This document shows positions 55,851-64,000 of a stretch of DNA of 64,000 bases, piece after piece (position 1 is the first letter of the stretch; each line of letters begins with the position of its first letter). The position numbers were made by a program, and so were the translations under genes. The stretch is from Hypericibacter adhaerens (GTDB lineage Bacteria > Pseudomonadota > Alphaproteobacteria > Dongiales > Dongiaceae). Under the pieces are notes generated by a model. That model was not told the DNA's origin and did not search any database. It saw nothing but the letters and a program-made list of their open reading frames with translations. The stretch is taken from the NCBI RefSeq assembly GCF_008728835.1, contig NZ_CP042582.1, forward strand, positions 2,693,001-2,757,000, written 5' to 3'.

Positions 55851-58800
55851 TCAGGACACCGTCACGCCGTTCTGTACCGCGATCACGTGAGCATTGTCGT
55901 CGTCGATGTAGAGATTGTAGGTGGTGCCGGCAGCACCGTAAGCATTGCCCCCGGCCGGCACGACATAGGTCTGGCCCGTCGAGTGCCAGGTGTCGTTCGA
56001 GAAGGGCGACGTGTTGTCGATCGGGAGATCGACCGAGTCCCCTGCATTGCCCTTGATGAACATCTCGATCGTCTTGGTGCCGATCGAACCGCCGAAGTTC
56101 TTCGTCACCGCGTTGTCGTCATCTCCGGTGAAGTCGAGAACGTCGTCGTGGTTCAACGTCAGCGTCTGGTTGCCGTTCCCGGTCATGTCGAGGATCTCGA
56201 TCCGCGACACGCTCTGGGAGAAGTTGGAGAAGTTGGTGTCGGCCGTGATCTTGAGCGTGTCGATGTCGCCACCACCGTTGTAGGTGTCGTCAGTGGCACC
56301 GAACAGCAGCGTGTCGTCACCATCGCCGCCGAACAGCGTGTCCTGCTGCCCGCCGCCCGTGCTGGTGCCGCCATCGAGATAGTCGTTGCCGCTGCCGCCA
56401 TCGAGGCTGTCTTCGCCGGTCCCGCCATAGAGCGTGTCGTCGCCACCGCCACCCTCGAGCGTGTCGTCGCCGCTATTGCCCATGAACAGGTTGTTCGGGC
56501 TGCCGCCGGTGATGTGGTCGTCGCCGGAACCGCCCAGGACATTCTCGATGCTGAAGAGCGCATCGTCCCCGGAACCGGACACGTTGGCCGTACCGTTGCC
56601 GCTGTCGTTCAGCACCAGCGTGATATCGCGGTTGCTCGCATAGCCCGAGAAGTCCGCGGTATCCGTGCCCGACCCGCCGGCCAGCGTGTCGGGGTTGCTG
56701 GAGTCGCCCACCAGCGTGTCGTCGTTGTTGCCGCCGTTGAGGCTATCGGTGCCGCCGCCGCCGACGAGATAGTCGTTCCCGTCGCCGCCGAACAGCGTGT
56801 CGTTGCCGTTCCCGCCGTCGAAGTAGTTGTCGGCGAGATTGCCGCTCAGGCTGTCGGCACCGTTGCCGCCGATGACACCCTCCATGCCCTGCAGCACGTC
56901 GGTCGAGCCATCGGCCGTCACCGTCGCATTGCCAGAGGCATCGAGCGCCACCACCAGGCCCGAGGCGTGGTCGGAGAGATCCGCCACGTCGGTTCCGGCC
57001 CCGCCGACCAGCAGGTCGTTGCCGGTGCCGCCGGCCAGCGTGTCGTTGCCGCCGTTGCCGACCAGGACGTCGTTGCCCTCGTAGCCGCGGATCAGCTCGT
57101 TGTCGCCGTCGCCGATAATGATGTTGTCGACGCCGTTGCCGTTGATCGTCGTGCTCGTGGTCGAGCTCGTGGTCACGTGCGCATCATCGGTCAGCGTGGT
57201 CGACTGCGCCGTATAGTCGAAGCTGCCGTTGAGCGTGTTGATCTGCACGTCCCCGCCGACGAGCGTACCGCCGTTGGCTGCCGCCACGATCGACATCACA
57301 TCGCCGTCGGCATCGCTGTCGTTCCACAGCAGCCACTTGTCGTCGATGATGAGCGGCGTGGTGTTGCCGCTGGCGATGATGATGCTGTCGTCGCGGGCGA
57401 TCGGCGCGCTGTCCGACGGTGTGAGGTTGATCGTCAGCGAGTTGCCCGCCTCGTCGCCGTCATTGTCGTGCAGCACGAAGTTGAAGGCTTCCGGCGGCAC
57501 CACGCCCACGCCCGACGCCACCGTGAAGGTGTAGGCGCCCGACAGCATGTTGATCTGCATCGTGCCGTAGGCCGTGGTGATCGTCAGCAGATTGCCGCTG
57601 GTCGAGAAGACCACCGTGCCGCCGACATTGCGGGTGATGCTGCTGGTCCCGTTGAAGGTGAAGACCGAGTTGCCGTAGCTGATCGACTTCACATAGCCGC
57701 CATCGGCACCGATCTCCGTGCCGTTGTCGCTCATCACGTTACCGGTGATGTTGTTCTGCGCCGTCTCGCTCAGGAACTGCGCGAGCTGGCTCAGATCCGA
57801 CACCTGGGCGCCGTTGGTGTTGCTCTCGACCGCGCCGTTATAAGCGACCGGGTTCAGGTTCGAGACCGTGATGCCGGTACCGATGCCGATCGCATAGGAG
57901 TTGATATCGTTGTCCTTGAGGAACTGGATCCAGGCAGATTCCTCGTTGGCGTTGATGCCGTTCTCCGTCGTGTCGCCGGGAATGCTCGACCAGGCACTCG
58001 CCGAGGTCGGATCGCCGTCCGAGATGAAGTAGGCCACGTTCTGGACCGGCTGCGGATTGCCGACCGGGTCGATCTTCCCGGCATCCGCATAGGCCTGGAT
58101 CGCCTGCTGCAGCGCCGCATCGTAGTTCGTGCTGCCGCCCGCCCCCAGCGAGTTGATGAAGGCCTTGGCGTCCGAGAGGCTGAGCCAGATTCCGCCCGAC
58201 CCGTTGTAGTTCTGGGTGTCGGCGCTGCCCGAGAAGGTCACGATCTGGACCTTCACGTCGCCCAGGCTGTGATACTGCTCAAACAGCTCGTTGATCGCCG
58301 CTTTCGAGGCCTGGAGTCGGTCGAGGCCCTGCAGCCCGCTGTCGTCGGTCATCGAGCCCGAGAGGTCGAGCACGATCATCAGGTTCGTGTCGACCGAGCC
58401 CGCTGCCGCCGCGGTCTTCTCCTCGGGATTGGCCACCGGGCCGTCGTCGCCGACCGACACCTTCAGCGTGCCGTTCGCCGTGTCGGCATCGACCGCGTCC
58501 TTGACCGTGTAGGTGAAGGTGAGCTGGAGCTGGTCGTTGCCGTTGACCTGGCTGCCGTTGGTGCCTGCATCCGGATGATCGATCGCCCCCAGCTGCTCGA
58601 ACTTGTAGGCGCCGGTGTTGATGTCCGTGATCTCGAGCTTCGCCACCACGCCGCCCGCATGCGGGCCGCTGGCGACGGTGCCGGTGATGGTCAAGCCGCC
58701 GTTCGAGACCGTCCAGGTGATCGCCTGGCCGCCCGAGGTCAGCGGCACCGAGCCGCTGGTCTCCGGATCGACGGCACTCACCGTGCCCGACCAGGTGAAG

Positions 58801-61800
58801 GGCTGCGAGGCCGCCTTCCCGTCACCGCCGAAGCTGTAAGTCAGGTTGCCGGCCGCGATCTCCTCGTTGCCGATCGCATTCGTGCCTTCGGAAAAGTTGC
58901 CCAGCGCCACCGCCTCGACACCCCGCTCAAGTACCGAGCAGGTGTCGTTGCCGCCATGCGGGACGTACTTGTCGTTGTCGATGATGTTGGTTGTTGCCGT
59001 GCCGGTGCCGATCGCACCAACCGAAGGCGTAATCGAGATCTGGTAGTCCTCGGTCCCTTCCACCACCGTGTCGTCGACCGTGTGGACCGTCAGCGTCTGC
59101 GCCGTGCCGCCGCCGCCCGTGAAGGTCAGGATGAAGCCGTCACGGGTGTTGTAGTCGGTGCCTTCCGTCGCGTTCGGGCTGCCGCCGGCATGGTCGCCGG
59201 TCTGGATCGTCACCAGCGCCGTCTGGCCCGGCGCCAGCGTGGCACCGGTGTAGCTCACCGTGTAGGTGGCGTCCGAACCCTCGTTCACCTGGGTCGAGCC
59301 GGCGATGTTCCACACCGGGCCCGTGGTCTGGTCGACGATGTCCGTCGTCGCCGTGCCGGTGCTGATCGTGCCGATCGAGGGATTGATCGAGACCTGGTAG
59401 TCCTCGGTCCCCTCCACCACCGTGTCGGTGTTGGTGTGGACCGTCAGCGTCTGCGCCGTGCCGCCGCCGCCCGTGAAGGTCAGGATGAAGCCGTCACGGG
59501 TGTTGTAGTCGGTGCCTTCCGTCGCGTTCGGGCTGCCGCCGGCATGGTCGCCGGTCTGGATCGTCACCAGCGCCGTCTGGCCCGGCGCCAGCGTGGCACC
59601 GGTGTAGGAGACCGTGTAGGTGGCGTCCGAACCCTCGTTCACCTGGGTCGAGCCGGTGATGTTCCAGAACGGGCCCGTGGTCTGGTCGACGATGTCCGTC
59701 GTCGCCGTGCCGGTGCCGGTCGTGCCGATCGAGGGATTGATCGAGACCTGGTAGTCCTCGGTCCCCTCCACCACCGTGTCGGTGTTGGTGTGGACCGTCA
59801 GCGTCTGCGCCGTGCCGCCGCCGCCCGTGAAGGTCAGGATGAAGCCGTCACGGGTGTTGTAGTCGGTGCCTTCCGTCGCGTTCGGGCTGCCGCCGGCATG
59901 GTCGCCGGTCTGGATCGTCACCAGCGCCGTCTGGCCCGGCGCCAGCGTGGCACCGGTGTAGCTCACCGTGTAGGTGGCGTCCGAACCCTCGTTCACCTGG
60001 GTCGAGCCGGTGATGTTCCACACCGGGCCCGTGGTCTGGTCGACGATGTCCGTCGTCGCCGTGCCGGTGCTGATCGTGCCGATCGAGGGATTGATCGAGA
60101 CCTGGTAGTCCTCGGTCCCCTCCACCACCGTGTCGGTGTTGGTGTGGACCGTCAGCGTCTGCGCCGTGCCGCCGCCGCCCGTGAAGGTCAGGATGAAGCC
60201 GTCACGGGTGTTGTAGTCGGTGCCTTCCGTCGCGTTCGGGCTACCGCCGGCATGGTCGCCGGTCTGGATCGTCACCAGCGCCGTCTGGCCCGGCGCCAGC
60301 GTGGCACCGGTGTAGGAGACCGTGTAGGTGGCGTCCGAACCCTCGTTCACCTGGGTCGAGCCGGTGATGTTCCAGAACGGGCCCGTGGTCTGGTCGACGA
60401 TGTCCGTCGTCGCCGTGCCGGTGCCGGTCGTGCCGATCGAGGGATTGATCGAGACCTGGTAGTCCTCGGTCCCCTCCACCACCGTGTCGGTGTTGGTGTG
60501 GACCGTCAGCGTCTGCGCCGTGCCGCCGCCGCCCGTGAAGGTCAGGATGAAGCCGTCACGGGTGTTGTAGTCGGTGCCTTCCGTCGCGTTCGGGCTGCCG
60601 CCGGCATGGTCGCCGGTCTGGATCGTCACCAGCGCCGTCTGGCCCGGCGCCAGCGTGGCACCGGTGTAGGAGACCGTGTAGGTGGCGTCCGAACCCTCGT
60701 TCACCTGGGTCGAGCCGGCGATGTTCCACACCGGGCCCGTGGTCTGGTCGACGATGTCCGTCGTCGCCGTGCCGGTGCCGGTCGTGCCGATCGAGGGATT
60801 GATCGAGACCTGGTAGTCCTCGGTCCCCTCCACCACCGTGTCGGTGTTGGTGTGGACCGTCAGCGTCTGCGCCGTGCCGCCGCCGCCCGTGAAGGTCAGG
60901 ATGAAGCCGTCACGGGTGTTGTAGTCGGTGCCTTCCGTCGCGTTCGGGCTACCGCCGGCATGGTCGCCGGTCTGGATCGTCACCAGCGCCGTCTGGCCCG
61001 GCGCCAGCGTGGCACCGGTGTAGCTCACCGTGTAGGTGGCGTCCGAACCCTCGTTCACCTGGGTCGAGCCGGCGATGTTCCACACCGGGCCCGTGGTCTG
61101 GTCGACGATGTCCGTCGTCGCCGTGCCGGTGCTGATCGTGCCGATCGAGGGATTGATCGAGACCTGGTAGTCCTCGGTCCCCTCCACCACCGTGTCGGTG
61201 TTGGTGTGGACCGTCAGCGTCTGCGCCGTGCCGCCGCCGCCCGTGAAGGTCAGGATGAAGCCGTCACGGGTGTTGTAGTCGGTGCCTTCCGTCGCGTTCG
61301 GGCTGCCGCCGGCATGGTCGCCGGTCTGGATCGTCACCAGCGCCGTCTGGCCCGGCGCCAGCGTGGCACCGGTGTAGCTCACCGTGTAGGTGGCGTCCGA
61401 ACCCTCATTCACCTGGGTCGAGCCGGTGATGTTCCAGAACGGACCCGTGGTCTGGTCGACGATGTCGGTCGGCGCCGTGCCGGTGCCGATCGTGCCCGCG
61501 CTCTGACCCGAGATCTGGACGGAGTAATCCTCCGTGCCCTCGATCACCGTGTCGGTGTTGGTGTGGACCGCCACCGTCTGCGCCGTCTGGCCGCCGGTGA
61601 AGGTCAGGACCGTCGACAGCGCCGTGTAATCGCTGGGCGCGGTCGCGTCAGGCTCGGACCCCTTGGTACCGGGGCCGGTCTGGACCGTGATCGTCGCGGT
61701 CTGGCCCGGGGCCAGCACGCCGCCGGTGTAGCTCACCGTGTAGATCGCGGTGTTGCCTTCCGTCACCAGGCTGTCGCCGGCGATGTTCCACTGCGAGATA

Positions 61801-64000
61801 TGATCGCCGTCGATGATGTCGGTCGGCGCCGTGCCGACACCGATGGTGCCCGCGCTCTGGCCCGAGATCTGGACGGAGTAGTCCTCCGTGCCTTCGATCA
61901 GCGTGTCGTCGACGGTGTGGACCGCGACCGTCTGGGCGGTCTGGCCGCCGGTAAAGGTCAAGGTCGTCGAGAGCGAGGTGTAGTCCGTGTTGCCCTCGGC
62001 ATCCGGCTCGGAGCCGTTGGTGCCGGGGCCGGTCTCGACCACGATCGTCGCCGTCTGGCCCGAGGCCAGCACGCCGCCCGTGTAGCTCACCGTATAGATC
62101 GCGGTATCGCCTTCGGTCACCTGCGTCGAGCCGGTGATGTTCCACTGCGAGATATGATCGCTGTCGATGATGTCGGTCGGCGCCGTGCCGATGCCGATCG
62201 CGCCCGAGCTCGGACCCGAGATATGGACGGAGTAGTCCTCCGTGCCCTCGACCAGCGTGTCGTCGACGGTCTGCACCGACACCGTCTGCGAGGTCTGGCC
62301 GCCCGTGAAGGTCAGCACCGTCGAGAGCGAGGTGTAGTCCGTGTTGCCCTCGGCATCCGGCTCGGACCCGTTCGTACCCGGGCCGGTCTGGACCGTGATG
62401 GTCGCGGTCTGGCCCGGCGCCAGCACGCCGCCGGTGTAGGAGACCGTGTAGACGGCAACCTCGCCTTCGGTCACCAGGCTGTCGCCGGTGATATTCCACT
62501 GCGAGATATGATCGTTGTCGATGATGTCGGTGGGAGCGGTGGGCTGGGTGATGGTGCCGGCGCTCTGGCCCGAGATGTTGACGGAGTAGTCCTCCGTGCC
62601 CTCGATCAGCGTGTCGTCGGTGGTGTGGACCTCGACCGTCTGCGAAGTCTGGCCGCCGGTGAAGGTCAGCACCGTCGACAGCGCCGTGTAGTCGGTGTTC
62701 GAGTCCGCATCCGGCTCCGACCCGTTCGTGCCGGGGCCCGTCTGCACCGTGATCGTCGCCGTCTGCCCCGGCGCCAGGACGGCGCCGCTGTAGGAGACCG
62801 TGTAGATCGCCGTGTTGCCCTCGCTCACCAGGCTGTCGCCGACGACCGACCACTGCATGTTCGGCGCGTCGTTGTCGACGATGTCCGTCGGCGCCGTCCC
62901 CTGCGTGATATTCCCGGCGCTCTGGCCCGAGATCTGGACGGAGTAATCCTCCGTCCCCTCCACCAGCGTGTCGTCAACCGTCTGCACAGACACCGTCTGC
63001 GCGTTCGAATCCCCGCCCGTGAAGGTCAGAACCGTCGACAGCGACGTGTAGTCGGTATTCGAGTCTGCGTCAGGCTCCGACCCGTTCGTCCCCGGACCCG
63101 TCTGCACCGTCACCGTCGCCGTGATCCCCGGCGCCAGAACCGCGCCCGTGTAGGTCACCGTGTAGACCGCGGCATTGCCTTCGTTCACCAGGCTGTCGCC
63201 CGTGATCGACCACTGCAGGTTCTGCGCGTCGTCGTCGATGATGTCCGTCGGCGCCGTCCCGATGCTGATCACGCCATGGCTCGGGTCCGCCAGCTGGACA
63301 GAGTAATCCTCCGTCCCCTCCACCACCGTATCGTCGGTCGTGTGAACCTCGACCGTCTGCGCCGTCGCCGAACCGCCCGTGAAGGTCAGAACCGTCGTCA
63401 GCGCCGTGTAGTCCGTCCCCGACGTCGCATCCGGCTCCGAACCGTTCGTGCCGGCGCCCGTCAGCACCGTCACCGTCGCCGTGATCCCCGGCGCCAGAAC
63501 CGCGCCGTTATACGAAACCGTGTAGACCGCGGTGTCGCCCTCGTGCACCACGCTGTCGCCCTGGATGTTCCAGAACGGGCCCGAGGTCTCGTCCACGATG
63601 TCCGTGTCCTGCGTCGGGTCCACGATCGTCCCGTGGCTCTGGCCCGACAGGTTGACGGAGTAGTCCTCCGTCCCTTCCACCACCGTGTCGCCGAAGATCT
63701 GAACCTCGAGCGTCTGCGAGGTCGCGCCCCCGCCCGTGAAGGTCAGAATCGTCGACAGCGTCTCGTAGTCCGCACCCCCCGTCGCATCGGGCGTGCTGTC
63801 ATGATGGCCCGCACCCGTCTCGACCGTGATCGAGGCCGTCTGGCCCGGCGCCAGGACCGCGCCGGTGTAGAACACCGTGTAGGTCGCGAAGGTCCCCTCC
63901 GCCACCAGCTCGCGGAACTCCTGCTGCTGCTTGCCGCCGAAGAACGGCTCATGCACCAGCGGGTCGCCCTCGATATGCCACTGCATCAGCGCCCGCTGGT
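55851..64000 (-). CDS. Second giant RTX adhesin with Calx-beta repeats and vWA domain (5' end outside window)
   Basis: At least 2,716 residues; the frame is open at the right edge, so the N-terminus (about 240 residues if like its paralogue) is missing. Visible order: 14 Calx-beta-like repeats (about 63985-58975), of which seven are near-identical 118-residue units; a T1SS-143/DUF5801-like segment; a vWA domain with MIDAS D-L-S-G-S-M near 58360; a longer RTX region than in its neighbour (about 57120-56290) with many GGxGxD motifs; and a C-terminal tail. The vWA, DUF5801-like and N-terminal parts are very similar to those of the first giant gene, while the arrays differ in length (14 against 39). 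A calcium-stabilised T1SS adhesin is the best interpretation. The ATG at 63986 is internal, since the paralogue continues upstream. Confidence 0.92.
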   Translation of the reverse strand, partial: QRALMQWHIEGDPLVHEPFFGGKQQQEFRELVAEGTFATYTVFYTGAVLAPGQTASITVETGAGHHDSTPDATGGADYETLSTILTFTGGGATSQTLEVQIFGDTVVEGTEDYSVNLSGQSHGTIVDPTQDTDIVDETSGPFWNIQGDSVVHEGDTAVYTVSYNGAVLAPGITATVTVLTGAGTNGSEPDATSGTDYTALTTVLTFTGGSATAQTVEVHTTDDTVVEGTEDYSVQLADPSHGVISIGTAPTDIIDDDAQNLQWSITGDSLVNEGNAAVYTVTYTGAVLAPGITATVTVQTGPGTNGSEPDADSNTDYTSLSTVLTFTGGDSNAQTVSVQTVDDTLVEGTEDYSVQISGQSAGNITQGTAPTDIVDNDAPNMQWSVVGDSLVSEGNTAIYTVSYSGAVLAPGQTATITVQTGPGTNGSEPDADSNTDYTALSTVLTFTGGQTSQTVEVHTTDDTLIEGTEDYSVNISGQSAGTITQPTAPTDIIDNDHISQWNITGDSLVTEGEVAVYTVSYTGGVLAPGQTATITVQTGPGTNGSEPDAEGNTDYTSLSTVLTFTGGQTSQTVSVQTVDDTLVEGTEDYSVHISGPSSGAIGIGTAPTDIIDSDHISQWNITGSTQVTEGDTAIYTVSYTGGVLASGQTATIVVETGPGTNGSEPDAEGNTDYTSLSTTLTFTGGQTAQTVAVHTVDDTLIEGTEDYSVQISGQSAGTIGVGTAPTDIIDGDHISQWNIAGDSLVTEGNTAIYTVSYTGGVLAPGQTATITVQTGPGTKGSEPDATAPSDYTALSTVLTFTGGQTAQTVAVHTNTDTVIEGTEDYSVQISGQSAGTIGTGTAPTDIVDQTTGPFWNITGSTQVNEGSDATYTVSYTGATLAPGQTALVTIQTGDHAGGSPNATEGTDYNTRDGFILTFTGGGGTAQTLTVHTNTDTVVEGTEDYQVSINPSIGTISTGTATTDIVDQTTGPVWNIAGSTQVNEGSDATYTVSYTGATLAPGQTALVTIQTGDHAGGSPNATEGTDYNTRDGFILTFTGGGGTAQTLTVHTNTDTVVEGTEDYQVSINPSIGTTGTGTATTDIVDQTTGPVWNIAGSTQVNEGSDATYTVSYTGATLAPGQTALVTIQTGDHAGGSPNATEGTDYNTRDGFILTFTGGGGTAQTLTVHTNTDTVVEGTEDYQVSINPSIGTTGTGTATTDIVDQTTGPFWNITGSTQVNEGSDATYTVSYTGATLAPGQTALVTIQTGDHAGGSPNATEGTDYNTRDGFILTFTGGGGTAQTLTVHTNTDTVVEGTEDYQVSINPSIGTISTGTATTDIVDQTTGPVWNITGSTQVNEGSDATYTVSYTGATLAPGQTALVTIQTGDHAGGSPNATEGTDYNTRDGFILTFTGGGGTAQTLTVHTNTDTVVEGTEDYQVSINPSIGTTGTGTATTDIVDQTTGPFWNITGSTQVNEGSDATYTVSYTGATLAPGQTALVTIQTGDHAGGSPNATEGTDYNTRDGFILTFTGGGGTAQTLTVHTNTDTVVEGTEDYQVSINPSIGTISTGTATTDIVDQTTGPVWNIAGSTQVNEGSDATYTVSYTGATLAPGQTALVTIQTGDHAGGSPNATEGTDYNTRDGFILTFTGGGGTAQTLTVHTVDDTVVEGTEDYQISITPSVGAIGTGTATTNIIDNDKYVPHGGNDTCSVLERGVEAVALGNFSEGTNAIGNEEIAAGNLTYSFGGDGKAASQPFTWSGTVSAVDPETSGSVPLTSGGQAITWTVSNGGLTITGTVASGPHAGGVVAKLEITDINTGAYKFEQLGAIDHPDAGTNGSQVNGNDQLQLTFTYTVKDAVDADTANGTLKVSVGDDGPVANPEEKTAAAAGSVDTNLMIVLDLSGSMTDDSGLQGLDRLQASKAAINELFEQYHSLGDVKVQIVTFSGSADTQNYNGSGGIWLSLSDAKAFINSLGAGGSTNYDAALQQAIQAYADAGKIDPVGNPQPVQNVAYFISDGDPTSASAWSSIPGDTTENGINANEESAWIQFLKDNDINSYAIGIGTGITVSNLNPVAYNGAVESNTNGAQVSDLSQLAQFLSETAQNNITGNVMSDNGTEIGADGGYVKSISYGNSVFTFNGTSSITRNVGGTVVFSTSGNLLTITTAYGTMQINMLSGAYTFTVASGVGVVPPEAFNFVLHDNDGDEAGNSLTINLTPSDSAPIARDDSIIIASGNTTPLIIDDKWLLWNDSDADGDVMSIVAAANGGTLVGGDVQINTLNGSFDYTAQSTTLTDDAHVTTSSTTSTTINGNGVDNIIIGDGDNELIRGYEGNDVLVGNGGNDTLAGGTGNDLLVGGAGTDVADLSDHASGLVVALDASGNATVTADGSTDVLQGMEGVIGGNGADSLSGNLADNYFDGGNGNDTLFGGDGNDYLVGGGGTDSLNGGNNDDTLVGDSSNPDTLAGGSGTDTADFSGYASNRDITLVLNDSGNGTANVSGSGDDALFSIENVLGGSGDDHITGGSPNNLFMGNSGDDTLEGGGGDDTLYGGTGEDSLDGGSGNDYLDGGTSTGGGQQDTLFGGDGDDTLLFGATDDTYNGGGDIDTLKITADTNFSNFSQSVSRIEILDMTGNGNQTLTLNHDDVLDFTGDDDNAVTKNFGGSIGTKTIEMFIKGNAGDSVDLPIDNTSPFSNDTWHSTGQTYVVPAGGNAYGAAGTTYNLYIDDDNAHVIAVQNGVTVS
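58975..61440 (-). repeat. Seven near-identical 354-bp Calx-beta units
   Basis: Units recur every 354 bp (118 residues); for example the same block begins at 59407, 59761 and 60115. They differ mainly at two places: I-T-G-S or I-A-G-S at the start, and G-T-I-S-T-G-T or G-T-T-G-T-G-T near the end. Otherwise nucleotide identity is almost complete, including synonymous sites. Confidence 0.9.
62517..64000 (-). repeat. Segmental duplication, copy 2 (5' part of second giant gene)
   Basis: Counterpart of 53110-54593. It covers repeats 1-4 of the array and the preceding linker; the identity runs to the last base of the window. Confidence 0.9.

Noticed and set aside
58975-61440. Regular direct repeats considered as a CRISPR array
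   Set aside because: The period is 354 bp, a multiple of three, and the units are coding, so this is a protein repeat and not a repeat-spacer array.

Overview
The window is high-GC DNA with dense, short-spaced genes, and the base and codon use fit an alphaproteobacterium. The best taxonomic hints are a ChvI-type response regulator with its ChvG-like kinase, a BetI-like TetR regulator, a CysK of the form common in rhizobia and Rhodospirillales, and several REP-like palindromes. A genus cannot be named from the sequence alone.

Left edge (1-12 kb): the 5' part of a VCBS-repeat giant exoprotein runs off the window. It is followed by an aldo/keto reductase and zinc alcohol dehydrogenase pair with a divergent LysR regulator, an orphan TonB-like protein, two unrecognised small proteins, and an overlapping lipoprotein, response regulator and histidine kinase operon.

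Centre (12-32 kb): this looks like a catabolic island. An enoyl-CoA hydratase, acyl-CoA dehydrogenase and short-chain reductase operon diverges from a TetR gene across an operator-like 18-bp palindrome. Downstream of the TetR gene, on the same strand, lie a Rieske oxygenase with the Glu-type iron motif seen in quaternary-amine oxygenases, a second acyl-CoA dehydrogenase, an MFS transporter and a DAO-type flavoprotein. On the other strand are a trimethylamine-dehydrogenase-family enzyme and a complete Dpp/Opp-type ABC importer. An orphan PotD-like binding protein follows. My inference is uptake and stepwise demethylation and beta-oxidation of an N-methylated or amine-bearing compound. The substrate is unknown.

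Right of centre (32-38 kb): an M81 (MlrC-type) peptidase, CysK, AlaX, SseA and a double-GNAT protein, separated by REP-like palindromes.

Right third (38-64 kb): two tandem paralogous giant genes on the minus strand. The first is complete (about 5,730 residues). The second lacks only its 5' end, which lies beyond the window. Both consist of long Calx-beta-like repeat arrays, then a T1SS-143/DUF5801-like segment, a von Willebrand A domain with an intact MIDAS motif, RTX calcium-binding repeats and a C-terminal tail. The complete one carries a TAAG motif near the N-terminus, as in LapA-type adhesins cut by LapG. The 5' ends of the two genes are almost identical over at least 1.48 kb, and one array contains seven near-identical 354-bp units, pointing to recent duplication and gene conversion. 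No type I secretion genes, LapG or LapD are present in the window.
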